Source: Oscillospiraceae bacterium
GTDB lineage: Bacteria; Bacillota; Clostridia; Oscillospirales; Oscillospiraceae
DNA length: 64,000 nucleotides
Reading direction: 5' to 3'
Assembly: GCA_910575505.1 (NCBI GenBank)
Contig: CAJTFK010000006.1
Span: 1 to 64,000, forward strand
The notes under the pieces were generated by a model that searched no databases, had not been told where the DNA came from, and saw only the letters and a list, made by a program, of their open reading frames with translations. The position numbers were made by a program, and so were the translations under genes. Shown piece by piece: positions 30,932 to 39,738 of this stretch (positions are counted from its first letter, which is position 1; each line of letters opens with the position of its first letter).

Positions 30932-32803
30932 GTGCTGCTGGAGTCCATTCATTCTCCCGCCGATGTCCGGGCCCTGCCTGCCGGCCAGCTTCCCCAGCTC
31001 TGCCAGGAGCTGCGGGATTTTCTTGTGGGCGGCATTTCCGGGACCGGCGGACATCTGGCCTCCAACCTGGGGGCGGTTGAGCTGACGGTGGCGATTCACC
31101 GGGTGTTTGACACGGAGCGGGACCGGCTGGTTTTCGATGTGGGACACCAGTGCTATGTGCATAAGATTCTCACCGGACGGCGGGAGGCCTTTTCCACCCT
31201 CCGGCAGCTGGACGGCCTCTCGGGCTTTCCCAAGCCCTATGAGAGCGTCCATGACGCTTTTATCGCGGGCCACGCCTCCAACTCCGTGGCGGTGGCTCTG
31301 GGCATGGCCCGGGCCCGGACTCTGGCAAAAGAGGATTATAACGTTCTGGCCCTGATTGGCGATGGAGCCCTCACCGGCGGGCTGGCCTATGAGGGCCTGA
31401 ACAATGCCGGAGCCTCCGGCGAACCGCTGGTTGTCATTCTGAACGACAACGGCATGTCCATCAACCAGAATGTGGGGGCCATGTCCTCTCATCTGGCGCG
31501 GCTGCGGTCCAAGCCGGTTTACTACCACTTTAAAAAGTGGTATCGGAGCCTCTTTGGACGGCGGCCCATGAAAAATCCCATATACCGGTTCAACCACCGG
31601 CTGAAGTCCTCTCTGAAAAAAGTCCTCTGGCCCGGCAGCACCCTGTTTGAGGATATGGGTTTCACCTATCTGGGCCCCATCGACGGCCACGACCTGCCCC
31701 GGCTGTGCGACGTGCTGGAGTGGGCCCGGGAGCTGCGCTGTCCGGTGGTGGTCCATGTGAACACCGTGAAGGGCAGGGGCTGCGCCTTTGCGGAGCGGAA
31801 CCCGGATATGTACCACGGCGTGGGGCCCTTTGACCCCGAAACGGGGCTTTTGAAAAAGACGGGGGAGGAGAGTTTTTCCTCTGTGTTCGGACGGGCCCTG
31901 GCGGACTGTGCCGGGACGGACGGACGCATCTGCGCCGTCACCGCCGCCATGGCGGACGGTACGGGCCTCTCCGGCTTCGCCAAATCCTTTCCGGAGCGCT
32001 TTTTTGATGTGGGCATCGCTGAGGGCTGCGGCGTCTCCATGGCGGCGGGCCTGGCGGCTCAGGGGATGATTCCGGTGTTCGCGGTGTATTCCAGCTTTTT
32101 GCAGCGGGGCTATGATATGCTGATTCACGACGCGGCCCTGGAGAGGCTGCACGTGGTGCTGGGAGTGGACCGGGCGGGTCTGGTGGGAGCCGACGGCAAG
32201 ACCCATCACGGCTGCTTCGACGCGCTGTTCCTGCCCCAGATTCCCGGCTTCACAGTTCTGTGCCCGGCCAGCTTCGCGGAGCTGCGGACCATGCTGCGCC
32301 AGGCGCTTTTTGAGCTTTCCGGCCCTGTGGCCATCCGCTACCCCAGAGGGGGAGAGGGGGCCTTTCAGGGGGATACGTCGGCGGAGCCCCTGGTCCGTCT
32401 TCGGACGGGGCGGGACGCGTCGCTGCTGACATACGGCGTTTTGGTAAACGAGGCCCTGGCGGCGGCGGAGCTGCTGGCGGCGGAGGGAATCGAGGCGGAG
32501 GTTTTGAAGCTGAACCGCATCGCGCCTCTGGACTTTGAGATGTTCAGGCCGTTTTTTGACACGGCGGAGGCGCCGGACATCCTGCTGGCTGCGGAGGACT
32601 CCTTTGGCGCGGGCTGTGTGGGCCAGCGGGTTGCCGCCCTTCTGGCGGAGGGCGGCAGGGCCCCGAAACAACTCATCCTGAAAAACCTGGGCAGGACCTT
32701 CGCACTGGAGGGAACGGTGGCCCAGCTGGAACACAGATTTGAACTGGACGCCGCCGGCATCGCCGCAGCGGTGCGGGAGGCAGCCGGCTATGGGCGTGGA
32801 TGA
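30932..32803 (+). CDS. dxs: 1-deoxy-D-xylulose-5-phosphate synthase
   Basis: GTG start with AGAGGAGG upstream gives 623 aa. Motifs: GHQCYVHKILTGR, the thiamine-diphosphate site GDGALTGGLAYEGLNNAG then LNDNGMSINQN, and DGKTHHGCFD in the pyrimidine domain. DXS condenses pyruvate and glyceraldehyde 3-phosphate, the first step of the MEP isoprenoid pathway. It overlaps tlyA by 14 nt. Confidence 0.95.
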   Translation: MLLESIHSPADVRALPAGQLPQLCQELRDFLVGGISGTGGHLASNLGAVELTVAIHRVFDTERDRLVFDVGHQCYVHKILTGRREAFSTLRQLDGLSGFPKPYESVHDAFIAGHASNSVAVALGMARARTLAKEDYNVLALIGDGALTGGLAYEGLNNAGASGEPLVVILNDNGMSINQNVGAMSSHLARLRSKPVYYHFKKWYRSLFGRRPMKNPIYRFNHRLKSSLKKVLWPGSTLFEDMGFTYLGPIDGHDLPRLCDVLEWARELRCPVVVHVNTVKGRGCAFAERNPDMYHGVGPFDPETGLLKKTGEESFSSVFGRALADCAGTDGRICAVTAAMADGTGLSGFAKSFPERFFDVGIAEGCGVSMAAGLAAQGMIPVFAVYSSFLQRGYDMLIHDAALERLHVVLGVDRAGLVGADGKTHHGCFDALFLPQIPGFTVLCPASFAELRTMLRQALFELSGPVAIRYPRGGEGAFQGDTSAEPLVRLRTGRDASLLTYGVLVNEALAAAELLAAEGIEAEVLKLNRIAPLDFEMFRPFFDTAEAPDILLAAEDSFGAGCVGQRVAALLAEGGRAPKQLILKNLGRTFALEGTVAQLEHRFELDAAGIAAAVREAAGYGRG

Positions 32804-33659
32804 AGGCATGATTGTGAATGGAAACAGGAAAAATGGGAAAAGCAATAAAATAAGGCTGGATGTGCTTCTGGTGGAGCGGGGCCTGGAGGAGACCCGCCAG
32901 CGGGCGCAGGCCGTGATTATGAGCGGTCAGGTCTTTGTGGAGCGCCGCCGGGCGGACAAGCCCGGCCAGTCCGTGTCCGCGGACGCGGCGGTGGAGGTGC
33001 GGGGCGGCCTGGCCTATGTGAGCCGGGGCGGCCTGAAGCTGGAGAAGGCCATGAAGGCCTTTCCCATCACATTGGAGGGCGCGGCCTGCGGGGACATCGG
33101 CGCTTCCACCGGGGGCTTTACGGACTGCATGCTGCAAAACGGAGCCCGGAGGGTCTACGCCGTGGACGTGGGCTATGGACAGCTGGCCTGGAAGCTTCGG
33201 AGCGATCCCAGAGTGGTCTGCCTGGAGCGGACCAATGCCCGGTATCTGAGCCGGGAGCAGGTGCCGGAGGCGCTGGATTTCGCCTCTGTGGACGTGAGTT
33301 TCATTTCCCTCAAGCTGATTCTGCCGCCTCTGGCGGCGCTGCTGCGGGAGGGAGGACAGATTGTTTCCCTGGTAAAGCCCCAGTTTGAGGCGGGCCGGGA
33401 GAGGGTGGGCAAAAAAGGCGTGGTCCGGGATCCCGCTGTTCACCTGGAGGTCCTGGAGCGGTATCTGGACCATGCCCGTGAGGCCGGACTGACGGTCCGG
33501 GGCCTGACCTGGTCCCCGATCCGGGGGCCGGAGGGAAACATCGAGTATCTGGGTTTTCTGGAGAAGGGGCCTGCGGAACAGGAGTCCTTTGATCTACGGG
33601 AGCTGGTGGATGCTTCCCACCAGGAATTAAAGGAGCACGGAGAGGGGAACGGCCAGTGA
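32790..33659 (+). CDS. tlyA: TlyA-family rRNA 2'-O-methyltransferase
   Basis: The protein has an S4 domain (RLDVLLVERGLEETRQRAQ, then SGQVFVERRRADKPG) and an FtsJ-like SAM-binding domain (GDIGASTGGFTDCMLQNGA, AVDVGYGQLAWKL). TlyA methylates 16S and/or 23S rRNA riboses. The start at 32790 (GGGAGG upstream) is preferred; ATG 32808 is an alternative. Its TGA overlaps the GTG of nadK. Confidence 0.92.
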   Translation: MGVDEGMIVNGNRKNGKSNKIRLDVLLVERGLEETRQRAQAVIMSGQVFVERRRADKPGQSVSADAAVEVRGGLAYVSRGGLKLEKAMKAFPITLEGAACGDIGASTGGFTDCMLQNGARRVYAVDVGYGQLAWKLRSDPRVVCLERTNARYLSREQVPEALDFASVDVSFISLKLILPPLAALLREGGQIVSLVKPQFEAGRERVGKKGVVRDPAVHLEVLERYLDHAREAGLTVRGLTWSPIRGPEGNIEYLGFLEKGPAEQESFDLRELVDASHQELKEHGEGNGQ

Positions 33660-34540
33660 GCGGACATACGAAAAAAATCATTCTCTGTCCCAATCCCAAC
33701 CGGGACCAGGGCATGAGGACCACACGGGCCGCGGAGAAGATTCTGCGGGAAATGGGCTTTCAGACGGTGGTTTGTTCTCCCTTCCGGGACCGGAAGGAGG
33801 GGGCTTTTGCCGACTATGACGTGCTGCCCCTGCCCCAGGAGCTGAAGGGGGCCGACCTGCTGATTACCTTTGGCGGAGACGGCACCATCCTGCACCTGGC
33901 CAAGCTGGCGGCCCTGCACAAGATGCCGGTGATGGGTATCAACATGGGGGGCCTGGGGTTCGTGGCCGAGCTGGAGGCCGGGGAGCTGGAGACCCTGCGG
34001 AAGCTGAAGGACTGGCAGTTTGAGACGGAGCAGCGGATGATGCTGGACGTCTCCGTCATCCGGGAGGGGCGGCAGATTTACACGAATCTGGGCCTTAACG
34101 AGGCGGTGATTCGGGAGGGGCCCATCTCCCATGTGATTCACCTGAAAATATCCTCCGACGGGCGGCATCTGGCGGATATCGCCGGGGACGGCGTGATTGT
34201 TGCTACCCCCACCGGCTCCACGGCCTACTCCCTGTCCGCCGGCGGGCCGGTGGTGGAGCCGGTGGCTCAGACCATTGTGGTCTGTCCCATCTGCATCCAC
34301 AATATGCGTTTTTCCTCTTATGTCCTCTCTCCGGAGCACACCCTGACAGTGGAGCTGGAGCGAAACGGGAGAAAGCCGGTCTACCTCTTCGTGGACGAGA
34401 GCCGGGCCTTTGCGTTGAAGGCCGACGATAAGGTGCTGGTCCGGCGGTCCCGGTATGTGACCCGGCTGGTCCGCCTGTCGGAGCGCAGCTTCTGCGAGAT
34501 TTTCGCGCAGAAGATGCTGCCCGCCGGTCTGGATGGCTGA
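33656..34540 (+). CDS. nadK: NAD kinase
   Basis: The 294-aa protein has the NAD kinase motifs TFGGDGTILHLAKL, INMGGLGFVAEL and ATPTGSTAYSLSAGGPVV. It phosphorylates NAD to NADP. GTG start overlaps the tlyA stop (GTGA), showing translational coupling. Confidence 0.96.
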   Translation: MSGHTKKIILCPNPNRDQGMRTTRAAEKILREMGFQTVVCSPFRDRKEGAFADYDVLPLPQELKGADLLITFGGDGTILHLAKLAALHKMPVMGINMGGLGFVAELEAGELETLRKLKDWQFETEQRMMLDVSVIREGRQIYTNLGLNEAVIREGPISHVIHLKISSDGRHLADIAGDGVIVATPTGSTAYSLSAGGPVVEPVAQTIVVCPICIHNMRFSSYVLSPEHTLTVELERNGRKPVYLFVDESRAFALKADDKVLVRRSRYVTRLVRLSERSFCEIFAQKMLPAGLDG

Positions 34541-34632
34541 GCGGGCCAAGGCACAGCACAGAAAATCTGCCGTGAAAGCGTGAAGGCGGAAGAACGGCAT
34601 AAATCAAAAAAATCTGCCAGGAGGGATGGAAC

Positions 34633-35082
34633 ATGAAGGTCAACCGGCAGACGATGATATTGGAGATCATTTCCCAGGAAAATATCGAGACACAGGAACA
34701 GCTGCTCTCCCGTCTTCAGGAGCGGGGCATTCACAGCACCCAGGCCACCATTTCCAGGGATATCAAGCAGATGCACCTCATTAAGGAGCCCATGGGCCGG
34801 GGGCACTACAAATATGCCGTATCCGGCAACCGCACGAAGCTGAATGTGGCGGAAAAGCTCCAGACCATTTTCCGGGAGTGCATTGTCAGCATCGACTGCG
34901 CCCAGAATATCGTGGTCCTCAAGACCATGCCGGGACTGGCCAACGGGGCCTGTTCCGCCCTGGACAACATGGAGATGAACGACATTGTGGGTTCCCTTGC
35001 GGGGGATGATACGGCCTTTCTGTTGATGCGGGACAATGAGGCCGCCGCCGCCTTTTGCGAGGAGATTAAGGACATCCTGTAA
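34633..35082 (+). CDS. argR: Arginine repressor ArgR
   Basis: The 149-aa protein has the N-terminal wHTH (ETQEQLLSRLQERGIHSTQATISRDIKQ) described by position 20-50 and the C-terminal oligomerisation and arginine-binding domain ending near VGSLAGDDTAFLLM. It controls arginine metabolism genes. In clostridia argR-recN pairing is common, which this window shows with one small gene between. Confidence 0.94.
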   Translation: MKVNRQTMILEIISQENIETQEQLLSRLQERGIHSTQATISRDIKQMHLIKEPMGRGHYKYAVSGNRTKLNVAEKLQTIFRECIVSIDCAQNIVVLKTMPGLANGACSALDNMEMNDIVGSLAGDDTAFLLMRDNEAAAAFCEEIKDIL

Positions 35083-35135
35083 GGGCGGCAAAAGAGGAGC
35101 TGGACGCAGTCCTGGAGCAGCACGGCGTCCAGCCG

Positions 35136-35456
35136 GTGGGCTGCGGGTATATCGACTGCATCTGCCCGAGGGAGGGGACAGGCCCGTTTCTGCGGGCGCT
35201 CCAGGCCGCCGGGGCCGCCGTTACGGACTACAGCCTCTGGCAGTATGTGGCGGCCTTTGAGGAACATGTCCACGGCATGGGCGGGCCCCTCTGCCGCTTC
35301 CGGGCGGGCTGGTACAGTGAGCTGAACGTTCTGCGCCGCTGGCGCGGCGCGGCAGAGCCGGAGGCCTTTTTGACGGTGGAAGAAGTCCGGCTGGGCTGTA
35401 CGCTGGCCCCGGGCTTCTGGCTGGAGGTCTCGGAGGACTGGCGTTCTCCATGTTGA
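35136..35456 (+). CDS. Hypothetical protein between argR and recN, 106 aa or more
   Basis: The frame has protein-like sequence (YIDCICPREGTGPFLRALQ, DYSLWQYVAAFEEHVHG) and continues upstream as KEELDAVLEQHGVQPV to within 20 nt of the argR stop, but that part has no ATG, GTG or TTG. I give GTG 35136, which lacks a ribosome site; a non-standard start near 35100 beside AAAGAGGAG is possible. No family is recognised. Confidence 0.4.
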   Translation: MGCGYIDCICPREGTGPFLRALQAAGAAVTDYSLWQYVAAFEEHVHGMGGPLCRFRAGWYSELNVLRRWRGAAEPEAFLTVEEVRLGCTLAPGFWLEVSEDWRSPC

Positions 35457-35495
35457 GTGTGGATTTCGGAGAGCTTGAGAGGGAGTTTTTGTTGT

Positions 35496-37184
35496 ATGCT
35501 GGAGTTGCTGCACATAGAGAATATAGCCGTGATTGAGGAGGCGGATATCCAGTTCCGCCCCGGCTTCAACGCCCTCACCGGCGAGACCGGCGCAGGCAAA
35601 TCCATCGTGATTGACGCCATGGGGGCGGTGCTGGGGGGCCGGACCTCTCGGGATTTAATCCGCACCGGCGCGGCCAAGGCCTTTGTCAGCGCCGAATTTT
35701 CCGGCGTGCCGGCGGACCTGCCGGGACTGGCGGAAAACGGCGTTGTGCCGGACGAGGACGGGAACCTGATGCTCCAGAGGGAAATTTCCGGCGAGGGAAA
35801 AAACGTCTGCCGGGTCAACGGACGGCCTGTCACCGTGGCCCAGCTGCGGCAGATCGGCGGGGAGCTTTTGAATATCCACGGCCAGCACGACGGGACCCAG
35901 CTCCTGGACGAGGAGCAGCACGGGGCCTATCTGGACCGCTTCGGCCGGACGGAGGAACCTCTGGAAACCTACCGGGCGGCCTATGGCGTGCTGGCGAAGC
36001 TCCGGGAGGAAATCCGGGCCCTTCAGATGGACGAGGCGGAGAAGGCCCGCCGGGTGGACAGTCTCCGTTTCCAGATCGACGAGCTGGAGCGGGCGGAGCT
36101 GCACCCCGGCGAGGAGGAGGAACTGACCCAGCGCCGGAACCTGCTGCGCAACGGCGAGAAATATCTCTCGGCTCTGGCGGGGGCGGACTACTGCCTCAGC
36201 GGCGACGACGACAGCGCCGGTGCGGTGAGCCAGCTGGGGGGGGCTGAGGATGCCCTGTCCTCGGTCCGGGGGCTGGACGAGGCTTTGAATGAGGCCTTCA
36301 ACCGGCTGGAAGAACTGCGCAGTGAAGCATATGACCTTGCCGAGACCATTCGGGACCTGCGGGGGAATTTTGAGTTTTCGCCGGAGGAGCTGGACGCGGC
36401 GGAGAGCCGGGCAGATCAGCTGTACCGGCTGAAAAAGAAGTACGGAGCCACGGTGGAGGACATGCTGGAATATCTGGACCGCTGTCAAAAGGAGCTGGAC
36501 GCCATTGAGACGGCGGACGACACCCTGATTCTGCTGGAGCGAAAGCGGGAGAAGGCGGAACAGGCGGTGATCGCCGCCGGCGGGGCGCTGACGGAGGCGA
36601 GAAGGGCCGCCGCCGGGGAGCTGGAGGCCCGGATTCAGAAGGAGCTGCGGGATCTGGACATGAACCGTGTGCGTTTTGCCATTGAGTTTACGGAAAAGGA
36701 GCCGGGACCCGACGGCTGCGACGTGGTGCGGTTCCTGATGTCCGCCAATGCCGGCGAGGACCTGAAGCCCATCTCGAAAATCGCCTCCGGCGGCGAGCTG
36801 GCCCGAATCATGCTGGCGCTGAAAAATGTGCTGGCGGAGCAGGAGGCCATTGGGACTTTGGTCTTTGACGAGGTGGACACCGGCGTGTCCGGCCGTGCGG
36901 CCCAGAAGGTTGCGGAGAAGCTGGCCCAGGTCAGCCGCCAAAAGCAGGTTCTATGCGTGACTCACCTGCCCCAGCTGGCGGCCATGGCGGATACCCATTT
37001 CTCTGTGGAGAAAGGGGAGAGCAAGGGAAGAACCTTTACACATGTTGTTCTGCTGGACCGGGAACGCCGGAAGGCAGAGCTGGCCCGGATTACCGGGGGG
37101 ACCAAGGTGACGGATGCTCTGCTGGAGAGCGCCGGGGAGCTGCTGGATGAAGCGGAGGTCTACCGGAAAAAACTGAAGGCGTGA
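35496..37184 (+). CDS. recN: DNA repair protein RecN
   Basis: The 562-aa SMC-like ATPase has Walker A GETGAGKSIVIDAMG (about residue 30), a QHDGTQLL segment, long coiled coils (residues 160-370), and near the C-terminus the signature SGGELARIMLALK and Walker B VFDEVDTGVSG. RecN acts early in double-strand break repair. The ATG at 35496 follows GAGGGAG. A terminator lies 30 nt after the stop. Confidence 0.95.
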   Translation: MLELLHIENIAVIEEADIQFRPGFNALTGETGAGKSIVIDAMGAVLGGRTSRDLIRTGAAKAFVSAEFSGVPADLPGLAENGVVPDEDGNLMLQREISGEGKNVCRVNGRPVTVAQLRQIGGELLNIHGQHDGTQLLDEEQHGAYLDRFGRTEEPLETYRAAYGVLAKLREEIRALQMDEAEKARRVDSLRFQIDELERAELHPGEEEELTQRRNLLRNGEKYLSALAGADYCLSGDDDSAGAVSQLGGAEDALSSVRGLDEALNEAFNRLEELRSEAYDLAETIRDLRGNFEFSPEELDAAESRADQLYRLKKKYGATVEDMLEYLDRCQKELDAIETADDTLILLERKREKAEQAVIAAGGALTEARRAAAGELEARIQKELRDLDMNRVRFAIEFTEKEPGPDGCDVVRFLMSANAGEDLKPISKIASGGELARIMLALKNVLAEQEAIGTLVFDEVDTGVSGRAAQKVAEKLAQVSRQKQVLCVTHLPQLAAMADTHFSVEKGESKGRTFTHVVLLDRERRKAELARITGGTKVTDALLESAGELLDEAEVYRKKLKA

Positions 37185-37210
37185 AGGTGGCTTTGCCGCC
37201 GCGCTGAGAC

Positions 37211-37237
37211 AAAAAAGGGACCCGGACGGGTCCCTTT
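37211..37237 (+). terminator. Terminator of the recN operon
   Basis: AAAGGGACCC and GGGTCCCTTT form a 10-bp stem with a 4-nt loop. It is flanked by A and T runs, so it could work in both directions. Confidence 0.75.
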
Positions 37238-37270
37238 CAGGCTGTCAAAAAATATTTTTTTGACAGCCTG
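37238..37270. repeat. Perfect 15-bp inverted repeat
   Basis: CAGGCTGTCAAAAAA and TTTTTTGACAGCCTG around TAT. It may be a second terminator of the recN operon or the end of a lost mobile element. Confidence 0.6.
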
Positions 37271-37429
37271 AGCAAGTTTCCAGAACCCGTGGCAAGTTCT
37301 GAAAACTTATGATTGAAAACGAGAGGACCCCCTCCTGGGTTCCTCTCCCTCTTCCTTCCCGTGATCCAAGTCTGTGCTGCTTTTTCGGCAAACTGATAGG
37401 GACCCGGTCCCATTCCCGTGTTTACAGCC

Positions 37430-38046
37430 TCAGACCGCGGATTTCCTTTTGGAGTGCCTCCAGGAATACCGGCGCGTGGCCTCCCGTCCATCTGAGTGTG
37501 ATGGAACAGGAAGGAGGTGGGGAACAGGCGTTTGAACAGATGCTGTTCGATACCGGCCCCAGATGAGAAAGGGGTTGTTATAGAACCCGGCGCAGATGTT
37601 CACGGTTCCATCCAATTCCGTCTGAGCCAGGGCGGAGGTGCCGACGACCATATACGCCCCTCCCAAATCGTATGGCGCACCGGTATCCTGGAACTGCCGG
37701 GTCAGCGTCAAATCATTCCGTTCGAACTGTTCCAGCTCCTCATTGAAGGGAACGCCGCAGGTATTGATGCTGCCGTCCTGCGTGGAAACGACAGTGTTGA
37801 CCGCGAGGCGGTCGAGCCGCATCAGCTTTTCACCCACAGGCAGCAGATAGAATTCCTGGGGCTCCGAGTCGGCCCTGCCAATGTACCAGCACATGAGCAT
37901 GCTGAATTTGCGGCCATGCTTTCGGTTCTGCCTGACCAGATTGGCAACGTCCAGGGTCTTGAACAGTGTAATCATGGGCATGAGAACGTGCATCCAAAGT
38001 TCAAAGGACTCCGCCCGGCTGTTTTTCCCGGATCGACTTCTCTCAT
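37430..38046 (-). pseudogene. CatA-like acetyltransferase pseudogene, several frameshifts
   Basis: The main frame matches the middle of a chloramphenicol-acetyltransferase-like enzyme (MPMITLFKTLDVANLV, EFYLLPVGEKLMRLDRLAVN, LGGAYMVVGTSALAQTELDG). The start, ATG 38046 with AAGGAGGG upstream, is in another frame (MREVDPGKTAG). The catalytic HHTQMDG and the end FLEALQKEIRGL are in two further frames. At least three shifts are needed to restore the protein. It is therefore inactive unless the sequence has errors. Confidence 0.8.
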
Positions 38047-38227
38047 AATAGGTTCCCTCCTTGCCGGCTTGAATTTATGGAGATGTGCCGGACAGTATGC
38101 CACAGTGGGCAGGGAAGCGCAGGATATGATTTGATCTGTTTTGCAGCTTCTTACTTCCGACCGTTCGGTTCCAAGATAATAGCGTACAAAATTGGAGCTT
38201 CATTCTACTTTGAAAGGAAATGATTTT

Positions 38228-38476
38228 ATGATGCGCGTTTTTCTGAAGCACCCCCGTTTTTGGGGCGATTTGTACATCATGATTGCCATGATCGGGTCTA
38301 ACATCGGGTCGGCGTGGGCAGGGGCGGCGTATCATTCGCTGATTTCGGCTATCCCCGGCGAAAACAGCGCTCCGGCCAACGTTGGGTTCCAGGTTCTGAC
38401 ATGGACGGTGTATCCGCTGGCAATTGTTTTGCTGGTACTGGGTGTATATCTTAGGAGCAAATATAGACCGTCATAA
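38228..38476 (+). CDS. Small membrane protein, 82 aa
   Basis: ATG 38228 follows AAAGGAAAT. Two hydrophobic segments (DLYIMIAMIGSNIGSAW and VLTWTVYPLAIVLLVLGVYL) end in a short basic tail (RSKYRPS). No family is recognised. It stands alone between the pseudogene and trpS. Confidence 0.6.
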   Translation: MMRVFLKHPRFWGDLYIMIAMIGSNIGSAWAGAAYHSLISAIPGENSAPANVGFQVLTWTVYPLAIVLLVLGVYLRSKYRPS

Positions 38477-38592
38477 AGTGATATCCTGGATTAATCTGCC
38501 CTGGATAACGGATCTTCGGTCATTTCGACGAGCCGAAAATTCATAGGGCGCTTGTCAACACGAAAGGAAAAAGGGATTTTCGTCCTTGCCTG

Positions 38593-38621
38593 TTGCACTT
38601 TTTAGGCTTCCGTGCTACAAT
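38593..38621 (+). promoter_or_regulatory. Promoter of the trpS-tagO-mnaA operon
   Basis: TTGCAC (38593-38598), 17 bp, TACAAT (38616-38621). The leader of about 50 nt contains a CCGCCCAG/CTGGGCGG hairpin and is too short for a T-box. Confidence 0.7.
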
Positions 38622-38680
38622 GAACTGCGAAAATCTGCCGCCCAGATTCTGGGCGGATATTACATGATACGAGGTGCGGA

Positions 38681-39727
38681 ATGGAACAGGAAAAGAATAT
38701 GAACACCAGCGCGGAAAATACAAACCAGAAGCCCGCGAGGAAGCGGATGCTCAGCGGCATTCAGCCCAGCGGCGATCTGCATCTGGGCAATTACCTGGGG
38801 CCCCTGCGCCACTGGCCGGAGATGATCGAGGAATATGACTGCTATTTCTTTATGGCGGATCTCCATACGCTGACCGTACGGCAGGAGCCCGCAGCGCTCC
38901 GCCGCCGGGTGCTGACCCAGGTGGCACAGTATATTGCCTGCGGTTTGGACCCGGAGAAATGCACAATCTTTATCCAGTCCCATGTCCCCGCCCACGCTCA
39001 GCTGGGTTGGGTTCTGGACTGCTATACCATGTTTGGCGAGCTTTCCCGCATGACCCAATTTAAGGACAAAGCATCTAAACACAAGGACAATATCAACGCC
39101 GGCCTCTTTACCTATCCTGCCCTGATGGCGGCGGACATCCTGCTCTATCAGCCGGACTATGTGCCGGTGGGAGAGGATCAGAGGCAGCATGTGGAGATCT
39201 GCCGGGACATTGCCGAGCGCTTCAACGGCATTTACGGTCCGGTTTTTCGGGTGCCGGAGGCGTACATCGCCAAGGTGGGCGCCCGGATCATGAGCCTCAA
39301 CGATCCCGGATCTAAAATGAGCAAGTCCAATCTGGAGGGCTGCGTCACCCTGGCGGATAAGCCGGAGGACATTATGCGCAAGTTCAAGCGGGCGATTACC
39401 GACAGCGACACCGAGCGCTGCGTCCGTTACGCCCCGGCGGAAAAGCCCGGCGTATCCAACCTGATTCAGATTTATGCTGCCGCCACCGGAAAGAGCTACG
39501 AGGACATCGAAAAGGAATTCGAGGGCATGGGCTACGGCAAGTTCAAGCCCGCCGTGGGCGAGGCCGTGGTGGAGCTGCTGCGTCCCATTCGGGAGGAGAC
39601 GGAGCGGCTGCTGGCGGACAAGTCCTATCTGGAGAGCGTCTATCGTGCCGGCGCGGAAAAGGCCTCTTATTTCGCCAACAAGACCCTCGCCAAGGTCTAT
39701 AAAAAAGTGGGCCTGGTGGCACGGTAA
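38681..39727 (+). CDS. trpS: Tryptophanyl-tRNA synthetase
   Basis: The 348-aa class I synthetase has the HIGH-type PSGDLHLGNYLGPLR, GEDQRQHVEICRDIAERFN, and KMSKSN. It charges tRNA-Trp. An N-terminal extension of about 20 polar residues precedes the catalytic fold. It is first in an operon with tagO and mnaA. Confidence 0.96.
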   Translation: MEQEKNMNTSAENTNQKPARKRMLSGIQPSGDLHLGNYLGPLRHWPEMIEEYDCYFFMADLHTLTVRQEPAALRRRVLTQVAQYIACGLDPEKCTIFIQSHVPAHAQLGWVLDCYTMFGELSRMTQFKDKASKHKDNINAGLFTYPALMAADILLYQPDYVPVGEDQRQHVEICRDIAERFNGIYGPVFRVPEAYIAKVGARIMSLNDPGSKMSKSNLEGCVTLADKPEDIMRKFKRAITDSDTERCVRYAPAEKPGVSNLIQIYAAATGKSYEDIEKEFEGMGYGKFKPAVGEAVVELLRPIREETERLLADKSYLESVYRAGAEKASYFANKTLAKVYKKVGLVAR

Positions 39728-39738
39728 GGAGGGACGGC

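Noticed and set aside
30788..32845. A 685-codon minus-strand frame opposite dxs
   Set aside because: Antisense shadow of dxs.
38622..38680. T-box leader for trpS
   Set aside because: The leader is only about 50 nt and has no T-box consensus; just one simple hairpin.
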